The notes under the pieces were generated by a model. That model did no database searches, had not been told where the DNA came from, and saw only the letters and a list, made by a program, of their open reading frames with translations. DNA of 64,000 bases from Streptomyces tubercidicus (lineage in GTDB: Bacteria > Actinomycetota > Actinomycetes > Streptomycetales > Streptomycetaceae): the NCBI RefSeq assembly GCF_027497495.1, contig NZ_CP114205.1, positions 6,820,001-6,884,000 of the forward strand, read 5' to 3'. Shown here piece by piece: positions 16,992-25,833 of this stretch (position 1 is the first letter of the stretch; each line of letters opens with the position of its first letter). Position numbers and translations under genes: made by a program.

Positions 16992-18221
16992 TCAGGACCT
17001 CTCCAGGTCCCCCGTCACCGCCGGCGCGCCCCCGGACGCCGTACGGCTCGGCACCCGCAGCACCCGCGCGCCCGCCACCAGCCCGCACGCCAACGCCGTG
17101 ACCAGCATGAACGACACCGGCAGTGAGGTCGCTTGGGCGAGTCCGCCGATTGCGGACGGTGCGATGAGGCCGGAGGTGTAGGTGATCGTGGCGACGCCCG
17201 CGATCGCCTGGCTGGGGGCGGGGCCGCTGCGCCCGGCGGCGGCGAAAGCCAGCGGGACCACCACCGCGATTCCGAGGCCCATCAGGCCGAACCCGCTCAT
17301 CGCCATGGCCGGATGCGGCGCCGTGACGATCAGCAGCCCCCCGGCCGTCGCCAGCACCCCGCCGGCCCGCACTGTGCGTACGGCACCGAATCGGGCCACC
17401 ACCTTGTCCCCGGCCAGCCGTGCGACCGTCATCATGCAGGCGAAGGCGGTGGTCGAGGCGGCAGCCAGACCAGCGTCGGTGCCCAGCTCGTCGCGGAGGT
17501 AGACCGCCGACCAGTCCAGACCGGCGCCCTCCGCGAACACCGCGCAGAACCCGATGGCCCCGATGATCAGCGCCGACCTCGGCGGCAGCGTGAAGCGCGG
17601 CGGCGGATGCTCCTCAGGGGCGCTGCGCAGCTCCAGCACGCCCCGGCAGGCGAGCGCGCCGAGCAGGCTCAATACGAGGGCGGCGCCGGACAGATGGAGC
17701 CGGGCGTCCCATCCGGCGTGCGCGGCGACGGTGCCGGCCGCCGAGCCGAGCAGGGCGCCCGCACTCCACATGCCGTGCAGCCCCGACATGATCGGTTTGC
17801 CGAGCCGTTCCTCGGTCTCCACGCCCAGCGCGTTCATCGCGACGTCCGACATCCCGGAGGCCGCGCCGTACATCAGCAGCGCCGGGCACAGTGCGTAGAG
17901 GCCGGGGGAGAGGGCGGGCAGGATCAGCGACAGGGTCCACAGGGCGAGCAGACCGCGCAGCGCCGTGCGGGCGCCGAGGCGGTGGCTGATCCGGCCGGCC
18001 AGCGGCATCGCCAGGGACGCGCCGATCGCCGGGAAGGCGAGTGCCAGACCGAGCTGGCCCGGTGAGAGGGCGGTGTGGTCCTGGATCCAGGGGATGCGGG
18101 TCGCGAAGTTGCCGGTGACCGAGCCATGGATGAGGAACACCATGGCAAGGGAACGGCGCGCCCGGCGCAGTTCGGTGTGGGGGAGTGGGTGGGCGCCGAC
18201 GGGGACGCTGTTGCCAGCCAT
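16992..18221 (-). CDS. MFS transporter, sugar-type
   Basis: A 409-residue membrane transporter with 12 hydrophobic segments. The cytoplasmic loop LAGRISHRLGARTALR between helices 2 and 3 is the MFS signature. It resembles the YbjJ-like/fucose-permease-like branch. The ATG at 18221 (MAGNSVPVGA) was chosen; the open frame extends 135 bases further but through the palindrome of the divergent promoter. It is divergent from a ROK regulator and probably regulated by it. The substrate is unknown. Confidence 0.82.
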   Translation of the reverse strand: MAGNSVPVGAHPLPHTELRRARRSLAMVFLIHGSVTGNFATRIPWIQDHTALSPGQLGLALAFPAIGASLAMPLAGRISHRLGARTALRGLLALWTLSLILPALSPGLYALCPALLMYGAASGMSDVAMNALGVETEERLGKPIMSGLHGMWSAGALLGSAAGTVAAHAGWDARLHLSGAALVLSLLGALACRGVLELRSAPEEHPPPRFTLPPRSALIIGAIGFCAVFAEGAGLDWSAVYLRDELGTDAGLAAASTTAFACMMTVARLAGDKVVARFGAVRTVRAGGVLATAGGLLIVTAPHPAMAMSGFGLMGLGIAVVVPLAFAAAGRSGPAPSQAIAGVATITYTSGLIAPSAIGGLAQATSLPVSFMLVTALACGLVAGARVLRVPSRTASGGAPAVTGDLERS

Positions 18222-18230
18222 GGGCGGAAA

Positions 18231-18255
18231 ATTATCAGGAACCCTGCCTGATAAT
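18231..18255. promoter_or_regulatory. Perfect palindromic operator between the MFS and ROK genes
   Basis: ATTATCAGG and CCTGATAAT are perfect 9-base inverted arms separated by 7 bases (AACCCTG). The AT-rich arms stand out in this GC-rich region. It lies 10 bases upstream of the MFS start and 36 upstream of the ROK start. ROK repressors such as NagC bind palindromes of this kind, so the adjacent regulator is the natural candidate. Confidence 0.7.
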
Positions 18256-18291
18256 AAGGGAATTGGCTCGACGGGATGGAAGAATCCGGCC

Positions 18292-19701
18292 ATGCATCCA
18301 CCGCGCGCGGCAGCGACCGGCCGCACCGCCTCCCCGGCCACCGCACGGCAGATCAACGACCGCCTGGCGCTGCAACTCCTCCAGTCCGAGGGGCCCTTGA
18401 CGGCAGGTCAGCTCAAAACGCTGACCGGACTGTCCCGGCCGACCGTGGCGGACCTCGTCGAACGTCTCCAGGAGGCCGGACTGATCGCCGTCGTCGGCGA
18501 GAGCGGCGCACAGCGGCGCGGCCCCAATGCCCGGCTCTACGGGATCGTCGCCGACCGGGCCCATCTCGTCGGCCTCGACCTGCGGACGCACAGCATCACC
18601 GTCGCGGTCGCCGACCTCCTCGGCCGGGTGCGCGCCGAGCACACCGTCCCCATCAACCCGGACGGCGCCGCCGATACGGCCGTCGCCACCGCACTCGCCG
18701 CCGTCGACAAGGCACTCGCCGCGGCGGGCGCACCCGCGCCGCACACCATCGCCGTCGGCGCACCCGGCCTGGTCGACCCCGCCACCGGGCGGCTCGACAG
18801 CACCGACTGGATCACGTCCTGGCACGTCGGACTGGTGAGCGCGCTGCGCGCACGGACGGGCGTCCCGGTCCTGCTGGAGAACGAGGTCAATCTCGCCGCC
18901 ATCGCGGAACAGCGGGACGGCGCGGCGCGCGATCGCGACACTTTCGTCCTGCTCTGGCTCGGACACGGCACCGGCGCCGCCGTGGTCCTGGACGGCGCGC
19001 TGCGGCGCGGCGCCTCGGGCGGCACCGGCGAGATCGGCTTTCTGCCGGTCCCCGGCACCGGCGCACTGCCCTCCGCGAGCGGCTGCGACGGCGGGTTCCA
19101 CTCCCTGGCCGGGTCCGCCGCGATCTGCGCTCTAGGGGCGGAGCACGGCCTGTCGTTCGGCGATGCCGTCGGGCCGAGGAGGGCGAACAAGCTGCCGTCT
19201 GGAGGCGGGGCCGCTACCGAGGCGGTCGACGGGGCTTCGGACGAGGCCGTTACCCCGGCCCCCGCCGAGGCCGTCACCCGGGCTCTCGCCCCGGACTCCG
19301 CCGAGGCCGTCACCCGGGCTCTCACCCCGGTCCTCGCCGAGGCCCGCACCGAGGGGCCGCCCGCCGAATCCCTCGTCCGGGCCGCGGTGGCCGCCGGTGA
19401 TGCCGGTGCCGCCTTCCTCGACGCGCTGGCGGCACGGATCGCTCTCGGCGTGGCGGCCGTGTGCGCCGTACTCGACCCCGGGTGTGTCGTGCTCGGCGGC
19501 GAGATCGGCTGCGGTGGAGGGACCGAACTCGCCGACCGGGTCACCACGCATCTGGCCCGGCTCTCCCCGCTGCGCACCGACGTACGCGCGGGGTCGGTGG
19601 GCGGACGGGCGGTGCTGCGCGGCGCGGTGCTCGCCGCACGGGACGCCGCGCAGAACGAGCTGTTCGGAGCGGCGGGCCCAGCGACATCTCGGCGGCCCTG
19701 A
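18292..19701 (+). CDS. ROK-family transcriptional regulator with a repetitive insertion
   Basis: A 469-residue sugar-responsive repressor. An N-terminal winged helix (TAGQLKTLTGLSRPTVADLV) is followed by a ROK domain (VGLDLRTHSITVAVADL, LWLGHGTGAAVVLDGALRRG, GGTGEIGFLPV). The Cys-rich zinc motif and the catalytic Asp pattern of ROK kinases are absent, so it is a regulator rather than a kinase. Members are usually about 380-410 residues; the excess is an Ala/Glu-rich insertion (around 300-365) containing repeats of EAVTRAL. The ATG at 18292 follows GGAAG. The divergent MFS gene is the likely target. Confidence 0.85.
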   Translation: MHPPRAAATGRTASPATARQINDRLALQLLQSEGPLTAGQLKTLTGLSRPTVADLVERLQEAGLIAVVGESGAQRRGPNARLYGIVADRAHLVGLDLRTHSITVAVADLLGRVRAEHTVPINPDGAADTAVATALAAVDKALAAAGAPAPHTIAVGAPGLVDPATGRLDSTDWITSWHVGLVSALRARTGVPVLLENEVNLAAIAEQRDGAARDRDTFVLLWLGHGTGAAVVLDGALRRGASGGTGEIGFLPVPGTGALPSASGCDGGFHSLAGSAAICALGAEHGLSFGDAVGPRRANKLPSGGGAATEAVDGASDEAVTPAPAEAVTRALAPDSAEAVTRALTPVLAEARTEGPPAESLVRAAVAAGDAGAAFLDALAARIALGVAAVCAVLDPGCVVLGGEIGCGGGTELADRVTTHLARLSPLRTDVRAGSVGGRAVLRGAVLAARDAAQNELFGAAGPATSRRP

Positions 19702-19809
19702 GGGAACCCTTGGGGGCGGTGGGAACAGATCCCGTAGGGGGTGGGTACCCCCCTTGCGGGCCACAACGTGCCGGGGGCGGAGGGTATTCCCGACGGCAGG
19801 CAAACGGGC

Positions 19810-19917
19810 GGGCGTCAACACTCACGAATGGGCGCCGGGCGTCAGCACTCACGAACGGGCGCCGGGCGTCAACACTCACGAACAGGCGCCGGGCGTCGAC
19901 ACTCACGAACGGGCGGG
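19810..19917. repeat. Four tandem copies of a 27-base unit
   Basis: Units start at 19810, 19837, 19864 and 19891; the core is GGGCGTCAACACTCACGAAC with one or two changes per copy. The array lies between the convergent ends of the ROK and SDR genes. The unit length is a multiple of three, but no recognised gene spans it. Confidence 0.85.
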
Positions 19918-19937
19918 CCGAAGGCCTCACCGCCCCC

Positions 19938-20720
19938 TCACCCCTTCACCGCACCCCCACCCACCCTCTCCCCCAGAAACTCCCCATAGCTACGCCGCCC
20001 CTCAGCACGCTCCGGCGCCAAGTTCCCGCCTCGGCGCAGCGCGGCGGCGCTCTTCCCCGGCAGCCACACAGGCACCAGCAACCGCCGCCGTCCCCCCGCC
20101 TCCAACGTGGCCCGTACGAGATTCCGGGCGCTGACGACCTCGGGGCCGCCCAGGTCCGGAACCCGGCCGGCCGGTGGCCCGGACGCCAACTCGGCCAGAC
20201 GAGCAGCCACTTCGCGTACCTCGACCGGCTGCACCCGTACGCCGGACGGCACCGGCAGTACCGGTGAGCGGGCGCCCGCCTTGATGAGCTGGAGCACCAG
20301 ATCGTGGAACTGCGTCGTGCGCAGCACCGTCCAGCCGAGGCCGGAGTCCTCGATCAGGCGCTCCACCGCGAGCTTGGTGCGGTAGTAGCGGAGCGGGACC
20401 CGGTCCACCCCGACGATGGAGATGTAGACCAGGTGCGGGACGCGCGCGGCCTTCGCGGCCTGGACGAGTCGGCCGGCTGCCTCCATGTCGCCGCCGGTCG
20501 GTGAGCTGGCGCAGTGCACGATCGCGTCCACGCCCGCCAGCGCCTCGGGCAGCCCCGTGCCATCGCGCAGATCGACGGCGTAGGAGTGCGGCCGGGGCCG
20601 CTCCCGGCCGGTGTGGGGGTGCCGGCTCAGGGACCGGACGTCATGGCCGTCGTCGAGCAGCCGGTGCACCAGGGGACGCCCGAGTGTGCCCGTGCCGCCG
20701 GTCACCAGAATTGTCGCCAT
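19938..20720 (-). CDS. Atypical SDR/NmrA-like NAD(P)-binding protein
   Basis: A 260-residue Rossmann-fold protein. The N-terminus ILVTGGTGTLGRPLVHRLLD is the nucleotide-binding motif of NmrA-like atypical SDRs. YYRTKLAVERLIEDSGLGWT matches the YxxxK region of that group. The ATG at 20720 follows AAGGA. It stands alone, divergent from the rib operon. Substrate and role are unknown; members include redox sensors and quinone or flavin reductases. Confidence 0.8.
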   Translation of the reverse strand: MATILVTGGTGTLGRPLVHRLLDDGHDVRSLSRHPHTGRERPRPHSYAVDLRDGTGLPEALAGVDAIVHCASSPTGGDMEAAGRLVQAAKAARVPHLVYISIVGVDRVPLRYYRTKLAVERLIEDSGLGWTVLRTTQFHDLVLQLIKAGARSPVLPVPSGVRVQPVEVREVAARLAELASGPPAGRVPDLGGPEVVSARNLVRATLEAGGRRRLLVPVWLPGKSAAALRRGGNLAPERAEGRRSYGEFLGERVGGGAVKG

Positions 20721-20859
20721 CGTGGATCAGTCCTTGAGGGGTGGAGGATCGGGTACGTCCTCGCTATGACGCCTCATGCGCGCCGTCTGTGACACGGGCG
20801 GCGCGCCGGGGGCTGTGAGGCAGCCCACAGGGCTTCGCTCGCATGGGCCATGACCCGGC

Positions 20860-20888
20860 GTGGCAGACTGAAGCCGTACTGACATAAA
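20860..20888 (+). promoter_or_regulatory. Promoter of the rib operon (candidate)
   Basis: GTGGCA at 20860-20865 and CATAAA at 20883-20888 have a 17-base spacer, each matching four of six consensus bases. The predicted start of transcription, about 20895, coincides with the first base of the riboswitch P1 helix. Confidence 0.45.
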
Positions 20889-20895
20889 AGCAGCA

Positions 20896-21022
20896 GCGCA
20901 CTCCGGGGTCGGTGTAATTCCGAACCGGCGGTAACAGTCCGCGACCCGTCCGCAGCCAGCGGCCGGTTGAGCAGGTGAAATTCCTGCACCGACGGTGAAA
21001 GTCCGGATGGGAGGCAGTGCGC
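20896..21022 (+). ncRNA. FMN riboswitch (RFN element)
   Basis: The conserved RFN blocks appear in order: GGGGTCGGTGTAATTCCGAA, CCGGCGGT, AGTCCGCGACCC, GGTTGA-CAGGTGAAATTCCTG, ACCGACGGTGAAAGTCCGGA and GGGAGGCAGTGC. The closing P1 helix pairs GCGCACT (20896-20902) with AGTGCGC (21016-21022). It senses FMN and controls the downstream riboflavin genes. About 157 bases separate it from the ribD start, with room for an expression platform. Confidence 0.96.
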
Positions 21023-21179
21023 GGCGGGCGAGCTTCGGTACACCGCCGTCGGCGGCGCGTCCGGTCATTTTCCCGGACGGTCCGTTGTATTTTCCGGCCG
21101 CGGTGTTCCCGTGGCGTCGTTTCCGCTTCTGTCGTCCAGACAGCCCCGGAGTCCGTGCCCTGAGAGGCAGGAGGACCCG

Positions 21180-22307
21180 GTGGCCACCGCAGCCCCCGTC
21201 GAGATCGCGGCGATGCGCCGAGCCATTGAGCTCGCCGCGCGCGGGCTCGGGCACACCAGCCCCAACCCCGTGGTCGGCTGTGTCGTCCTGGACTCCGCCG
21301 GCCGTACGGCGGGCGAGGGCTGGCATCAGCGGGCCGGCGGGCCGCACGCCGAGGTCCATGCCCTGCGTGCCGCGGGCGAGCGGGCCCGGGGCGGCACCGC
21401 ACTGGTCACCCTCGAACCCTGCAACCACACCGGCCGCACCGGCCCCTGCGCCCAGGCGCTGATCGAGGCCGGGATCGCCCGCGTCGTCTACGCCGTGTCC
21501 GACCCCGACCCGACCGCCACCGGCGGCGCCGTCACCCTGGCCGAGGCCGGGATCGACGTCGAGGGCGGACTGCTCGCCGACGAGGCCGCCGCCGGCAACG
21601 AGGCCTGGCTGACCTCGGTGCTGCGCCACCGCCCCTTCGTGCTGTGGAAGTACGCCGCCACCCTCGACGGCCGGATCGCCGCCGCCGACGGCACCAGCCG
21701 CTGGATCTCCTCGCCCCAGTCGCGTGCCGATGTGCACCGGCTGCGTGCCGCCGCGGACGCCGTGATCGTCGGCTCCGGCACCGCCCGCGCCGACGACCCG
21801 CAGCTCGGCGCCCGGATCGCCGGACTGTCCGACGACGAGATCAGCCAGCCGCTGCGGGTCGTCGTCGACTCCGGCGCCACCGCCGTCAAGGCCGGCGCCC
21901 GCGTCCTGGACGGCACCGCGCCGACCCTCATCGCGGTCGCCGAGGACGCCGACGCGAGCCATCTCGAAGGACTCGCCCCGATCATCCGGCTGCCACGCGC
22001 CGACGACGGGCGCGGGCTGCACCTCCCCGCACTGCTCCAGGCCCTGTACGAGCGCGAGGTGCGCTCCGTGCTGCTCGAAGGGGGCCCGACGCTCGCCGGT
22101 GCCTTCCTCGCCGCCCAGGCCGTCGACAAGGTCGTCGGCTATCTCGCCCCGGTACTGCTCGGCGCCGGACCGGCTGCCGTCGGGGACGCCGGAATCAGCA
22201 CCATCACCGAGGCGTTGCGGCTCGATGTGACCGACACCGAACGGCTCGGCCCCGACCTGCGCATCACCGCCACTCCCATCCGCCACGCCCGCCCTGAGGA
22301 GAACTGA
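21180..22307 (+). CDS. ribD: Bifunctional pyrimidine deaminase/reductase RibD
   Basis: A 375-residue enzyme for two steps of riboflavin synthesis: deamination of the diaminopyrimidine, then NADPH reduction of the ribosyl side chain. The zinc site is visible: His56 and Glu58 in HAEVHAL, Cys81 and Cys90 in LEPCNHTGRTGPC. The reductase domain starts near residue 145 (FVLWKYAATLDGRIA) and includes VLLEGGPTLAGAFL. The start is a GTG after AGGAGG. It is the first gene behind the FMN riboswitch. ribE starts one base after its stop. Confidence 0.96.
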   Translation: MATAAPVEIAAMRRAIELAARGLGHTSPNPVVGCVVLDSAGRTAGEGWHQRAGGPHAEVHALRAAGERARGGTALVTLEPCNHTGRTGPCAQALIEAGIARVVYAVSDPDPTATGGAVTLAEAGIDVEGGLLADEAAAGNEAWLTSVLRHRPFVLWKYAATLDGRIAAADGTSRWISSPQSRADVHRLRAAADAVIVGSGTARADDPQLGARIAGLSDDEISQPLRVVVDSGATAVKAGARVLDGTAPTLIAVAEDADASHLEGLAPIIRLPRADDGRGLHLPALLQALYEREVRSVLLEGGPTLAGAFLAAQAVDKVVGYLAPVLLGAGPAAVGDAGISTITEALRLDVTDTERLGPDLRITATPIRHARPEEN

Positions 22308-22308
22308 C

Positions 22309-22953
22309 GTGTTCACCGGAATTGTCGAAGAGCTGGGTGAGGTCGTCGCCGTCGAGAACCTCGGTGACGCTTCCCAGTTCCGGCTTCGCGGCCCCGTCGT
22401 CACCGAGGACGCCAAGCACGGCGACTCGATCGCCGTCAACGGGGTCTGTCTGACCGTGGTGGACACCGCCGACGGGGAATTCACCGCCGATGTGATGGCC
22501 GAGACCCTGAAGCGGTCCAGCCTCGGCGCGCTGGCCACCGGCTCGCGGGTCAACCTGGAGCGCCCGATGGCGCTCGGCGGGCGGCTCGGCGGACACCTCG
22601 TCCAGGGCCATGTCGACGGCACCGGCACGATCCTCGAACGCACCCCCGGTGAGCACTGGGAGATCGTCAAGATCGCGCTGCCGGCCGCGCTGTCCCGCTA
22701 TGTCGTCGAGAAGGGCTCCATCACCGTCGACGGGGTCAGCCTCACCGTCGTCGACGCCGCGGACGACTACTTCACCATCAGCCTCATCCCCACCACCCTC
22801 GCCCTCACCACCCTGGGCATCAAGAAGGCCGGTGACCCCGTCAACCTTGAGGTCGATGTCCTCGCCAAGTACGTCGAGCGGCTGCTCGGGCGGGGCTCCG
22901 CGGACACCGGGGGCATCAAGGACCTCGCGGAGATCAAGGAGATGGACCGGTGA
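22309..22953 (+). CDS. ribE: Riboflavin synthase, alpha subunit
   Basis: A 214-residue enzyme that dismutates two 6,7-dimethyl-8-ribityllumazine molecules to riboflavin. It has the family N-terminus FTGIVEELGEV and the two internally repeated lumazine-binding halves (GDSIAVNGVCLTVVD in the first, GSITVDGVSLTVVD in the second). The GTG start follows GAGGAG and lies one base after the ribD stop. It overlaps the transporter gene. Confidence 0.96.
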   Translation: MFTGIVEELGEVVAVENLGDASQFRLRGPVVTEDAKHGDSIAVNGVCLTVVDTADGEFTADVMAETLKRSSLGALATGSRVNLERPMALGGRLGGHLVQGHVDGTGTILERTPGEHWEIVKIALPAALSRYVVEKGSITVDGVSLTVVDAADDYFTISLIPTTLALTTLGIKKAGDPVNLEVDVLAKYVERLLGRGSADTGGIKDLAEIKEMDR

Positions 22954-23600
22954 GCGTCCTCGACACGCTGAACGGCACGGCCTTCACGGCCTTCGGGCAG
23001 CACGTCATCTGGTCGGACATGATCGGCAACACCATCGGTCTGGCCGCGCTGGCACTCGGCTGGCGGCGCTCCATCTGGACCTGGCCCGCCCAGCTCCTCT
23101 CCGGCGTCATCCTCGTCGCCGCCTACGCCTCCGCCCACCTCAGCGGCGGCGTCGGCAAGCAACTCCTCGTCATCGGCGTGGCGTTGTGGGGCTGGCGGCA
23201 GTGGCAGCGCGGCCGGAAGCAGGCACAGGACGGCTCCATCGCCGTACGCTTCGCCGGCTGGCGCGAGCGCGCACTGCTGCTCGGCGGCACCGCCCTGGGC
23301 ACCGGGGCCGTCGGCACCCTCTTCACCCTGATCCCGCAGCTGTCCTGGAACCCCTGGCCGGACGCCTACATCTTCGTCGGCACGCTCGCCGCGATGGTCG
23401 CCCAGGCCCGCGGGCTGGTCGAGTTCTGGTTCGCCTGGCTGCTGGTCGACGTGGTCGGCGTCCCGCTCGCCTTCAGCAGCGGGCTCGCCTTCTCCGGCCT
23501 CGTCTACGTCGTCTATCTCGCCCTCGTCGTGTGGGGCATGCGCGACTGGTGGCTGCGCTCGCGCGCCGCCGGCCCCGTCCTGGAAGGAGCAGCGGCATGA
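22950..23600 (+). CDS. ribM: PnuC-family vitamin transporter, probably the riboflavin transporter RibM
   Basis: A 216-residue membrane protein of the PnuC family with about seven hydrophobic segments and the WxxWQRGR-like motif (WGWRQWQRGRK). A GTG overlaps the ribE stop. Within rib operons of actinobacteria, PnuC-like proteins such as PnuX of Corynebacterium and RibM of Streptomyces davaonensis carry riboflavin rather than nicotinamide riboside. FMN-riboswitch control and operon position support that role here. Confidence 0.85.
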   Translation: MSVLDTLNGTAFTAFGQHVIWSDMIGNTIGLAALALGWRRSIWTWPAQLLSGVILVAAYASAHLSGGVGKQLLVIGVALWGWRQWQRGRKQAQDGSIAVRFAGWRERALLLGGTALGTGAVGTLFTLIPQLSWNPWPDAYIFVGTLAAMVAQARGLVEFWFAWLLVDVVGVPLAFSSGLAFSGLVYVVYLALVVWGMRDWWLRSRAAGPVLEGAAA

Positions 23601-24886
23601 CCGCACTGCAGAGCTGGTACGACACGGAGGAGGCCGCGGCCCTGGCACTCGACCCCGTCGAGCAGGCCATCGCCGATATCGCCGCCGGCCGCCCGGTGGT
23701 CGTCGTGGACGACGAGAACCGCGAGAACGAGGGCGACCTCGTCATCGCCGCGGAGAAGGCCACCCCCGAGATCATCGCCTTCATGATGAGCGAGTGCCGC
23801 GGCCTGATCTGCGCCCCCATGGAGGGCCCGGAGCTGGACCGGCTGGAACTCCCGCAGATGGTCGAGCACAACACCGAGTCGATGCGGACCGCCTTCACCG
23901 TCTCCGTCGACGCCACCGCCGCGCACGGTGTGACCACCGGCATCTCCGCCGCCGACCGCGCCACCACCCTGCGGCTGCTCGCCTCCGGGGAATCGGCCGC
24001 CGGTGACTTCGTCCGGCCCGGCCACATCTTCCCGCTGCGCGCCCGGCCCGGCGGGGTGCTGGTCCGCAACGGCCACACCGAAGCCGGTGTCGACCTCGCC
24101 CGGCTGGCCGGACTGCGCCCGGCCGCCGCCATCGTGGAGATCGCCGGTGAGGACGGCACGATGCTGCGGCTGCCCGAGCTGGTGCCGTTCGCCCGTAAGC
24201 ACGGACTGTCGATCATCTCCATCGAGGACCTGATCGCCTACCGGCAGTCCTCCGAGCCCACCGTCCGCCGTGAGGCCGAGACCCGGCTGCCCACCGCCCA
24301 CGGCGAGTTCACCGCCTACGGCTACCGCTCCACCACCGACGGCGTCGAGCACATCGCGCTGGTCGCCGGGGAGCTGGGCGACGGTGAGGACGTGCTGGTC
24401 AGGGTGCACTCCGAATGCCTGACCGGCGATATCTTCCACTCGCTGCGCTGCGACTGCGGGCCCCAGCTGGAGGCATCGCTGGGGCAGATCGCCGAGGCCG
24501 GACGCGGTGTGGTGATCTACCTCCGCGGCCACGAGGGACGCGGTATCGGCCTGCTGTCCAAGCTGCGCGCCTACGAACTCCAGGAGCGCGGCCGCGACAC
24601 CCTCGACGCCAACCTCGAACTGGGGCTGCCCGCCGACTCCCGCGACTACGCGGCCGGTGCGCAGATGCTCCAGGACCTCGGCGTGCGCTCACTGCGCCTG
24701 ATGACCAACAACCCCGAGAAGACCGCCGCCCTGGTGCGGCACGGCCTGCGGGTCTCCGGCCGCGAGCCGATGCCCGTCCAGGCCGGGGAGCACAATCTGC
24801 GGTATCTGCGCACCAAGCGGGACCGGATGGGGCACGACCTGCCCTGGCTGGAGCCCGACCGCGCCACCACCTGCGACAACCAGTAG
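23597..24886 (+). CDS. ribBA: Bifunctional DHBP synthase/GTP cyclohydrolase II
   Basis: A 429-residue enzyme that supplies both riboflavin precursors. Residues 1-215 form the dihydroxybutanone phosphate synthase domain (DDENRENEGDLVIAAE, HGVTTGISAADRATT, RNGHTEAGVDLARL). From about 230 the GTP cyclohydrolase II domain has zinc ligands Cys274, Cys285 and Cys287 (HSECLTGDIFHSLRCDCGP) and RGHEGRGIGL. The ATG at 23597 follows GGAAGGAG and overlaps the transporter stop; an open frame extends much further upstream but is spurious. Confidence 0.96.
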   Translation: MTALQSWYDTEEAAALALDPVEQAIADIAAGRPVVVVDDENRENEGDLVIAAEKATPEIIAFMMSECRGLICAPMEGPELDRLELPQMVEHNTESMRTAFTVSVDATAAHGVTTGISAADRATTLRLLASGESAAGDFVRPGHIFPLRARPGGVLVRNGHTEAGVDLARLAGLRPAAAIVEIAGEDGTMLRLPELVPFARKHGLSIISIEDLIAYRQSSEPTVRREAETRLPTAHGEFTAYGYRSTTDGVEHIALVAGELGDGEDVLVRVHSECLTGDIFHSLRCDCGPQLEASLGQIAEAGRGVVIYLRGHEGRGIGLLSKLRAYELQERGRDTLDANLELGLPADSRDYAAGAQMLQDLGVRSLRLMTNNPEKTAALVRHGLRVSGREPMPVQAGEHNLRYLRTKRDRMGHDLPWLEPDRATTCDNQ

Positions 24887-24955
24887 CCACCGAGCAGTAG
24901 TCACCGAGCCGGTAATCAAGCCACCACCAGCACCATCACCCGAACGAGGAGAACC

Positions 24956-25441
24956 GTGAGCGGCAAGGGCGCACCCGAACTGACCGTGAAGAACTGTGGC
25001 GACCTGCGGGTGGCCGTCATCGCCGCGCAGTGGCACCAGCAGGTGATGGACGGCCTCGTGGACGGCGCGCTGCGTGCCCTCACCGAGCTCGGTATCGACG
25101 AGCCGACGCTGCTGCGGGTGCCCGGCGCCTTCGAGCTGCCGGTCGTCGCCAAGGTCCTGGCCGGCCGCGGCTACGACGCGGTGGTCGCCCTCGGCGTGGT
25201 CATCAAGGGCGGCACGCCGCACTTCGACTACGTCTGCCAGGGCGTCACCCAGGGCCTGACCCAGGTCTCGGTGGACACCGGCGTACCGGTCGGCTTCGGC
25301 GTGCTGACCTGCGACACCGAGCAGCAGGCGCTGGACCGCGCGGGCCTGGAAGGATCCACCGAGGACAAGGGCCACGAGGCGGTCACCGCCGCGGTCGCCA
25401 CCGCCGCGACGCTGCGGACCGTGTCCGAGCCCTGGCGCTGA
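24956..25441 (+). CDS. ribH: 6,7-dimethyl-8-ribityllumazine synthase
   Basis: A 161-residue subunit of the lumazine synthase shell, which condenses the pyrimidine and DHBP to form lumazine. It has the expected VPGAFELPVVAKVLA, GVVIKGGTPHFDYV and GVLTCDTEQQALDRAG segments; His in the second is the catalytic residue in homologues. The GTG start follows GAGGAG. It ends the rib operon; a 70-base gap leads to hisE. Confidence 0.96.
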   Translation: MSGKGAPELTVKNCGDLRVAVIAAQWHQQVMDGLVDGALRALTELGIDEPTLLRVPGAFELPVVAKVLAGRGYDAVVALGVVIKGGTPHFDYVCQGVTQGLTQVSVDTGVPVGFGVLTCDTEQQALDRAGLEGSTEDKGHEAVTAAVATAATLRTVSEPWR

Positions 25442-25511
25442 CAGCCCGCCCGTCGCGTCAGCCGAGGCGCTGCGCGTCGGAGCGACCTCACCGCGTAGGG
25501 TGGTCACCATC

Positions 25512-25784
25512 ATGTCCAAGAAGACGTTCGAGGAGCTGTTCTCCGAGCTCCAGCAGAAGGCCGCCACCGGCGACCCCGCCACCTCCCGTACCGCCGAGCT
25601 GGTGCAGGCCGGTGTCCATACGATCGGCAAGAAGGTCGTCGAGGAGGCCGCCGAGGTGTGGATGGCCGCCGAGTACGAGTCCGACGAGGCCGCCGCCGAG
25701 GAGATCTCCCAGCTCCTCTACCACCTCCAGGTCATGATGGTCGCCAAGGGAATCTCCCTGGACGACGTCTACGCCCACCTCTGA
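25512..25784 (+). CDS. hisE: Phosphoribosyl-ATP diphosphatase
   Basis: A 90-residue enzyme for the second step of histidine synthesis. MazG-like helices with the EExxE metal motif are visible (KKVVEEAAEVWMAAEYES, AAEEISQLLYHLQVMM). The start at 25512 (MSKKTFEELF) was chosen over one 12 bases upstream because homologues begin there. No clear ribosome binding site precedes it; a TAGGGT at 25496-25501 could be a -10 element giving a very short or absent leader. Confidence 0.94.
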   Translation: MSKKTFEELFSELQQKAATGDPATSRTAELVQAGVHTIGKKVVEEAAEVWMAAEYESDEAAAEEISQLLYHLQVMMVAKGISLDDVYAHL

Positions 25785-25833
25785 TCCACCCCACCGCACC
25801 CCAACACCCTTCACCGCAAAGGAACTTGCTCTC

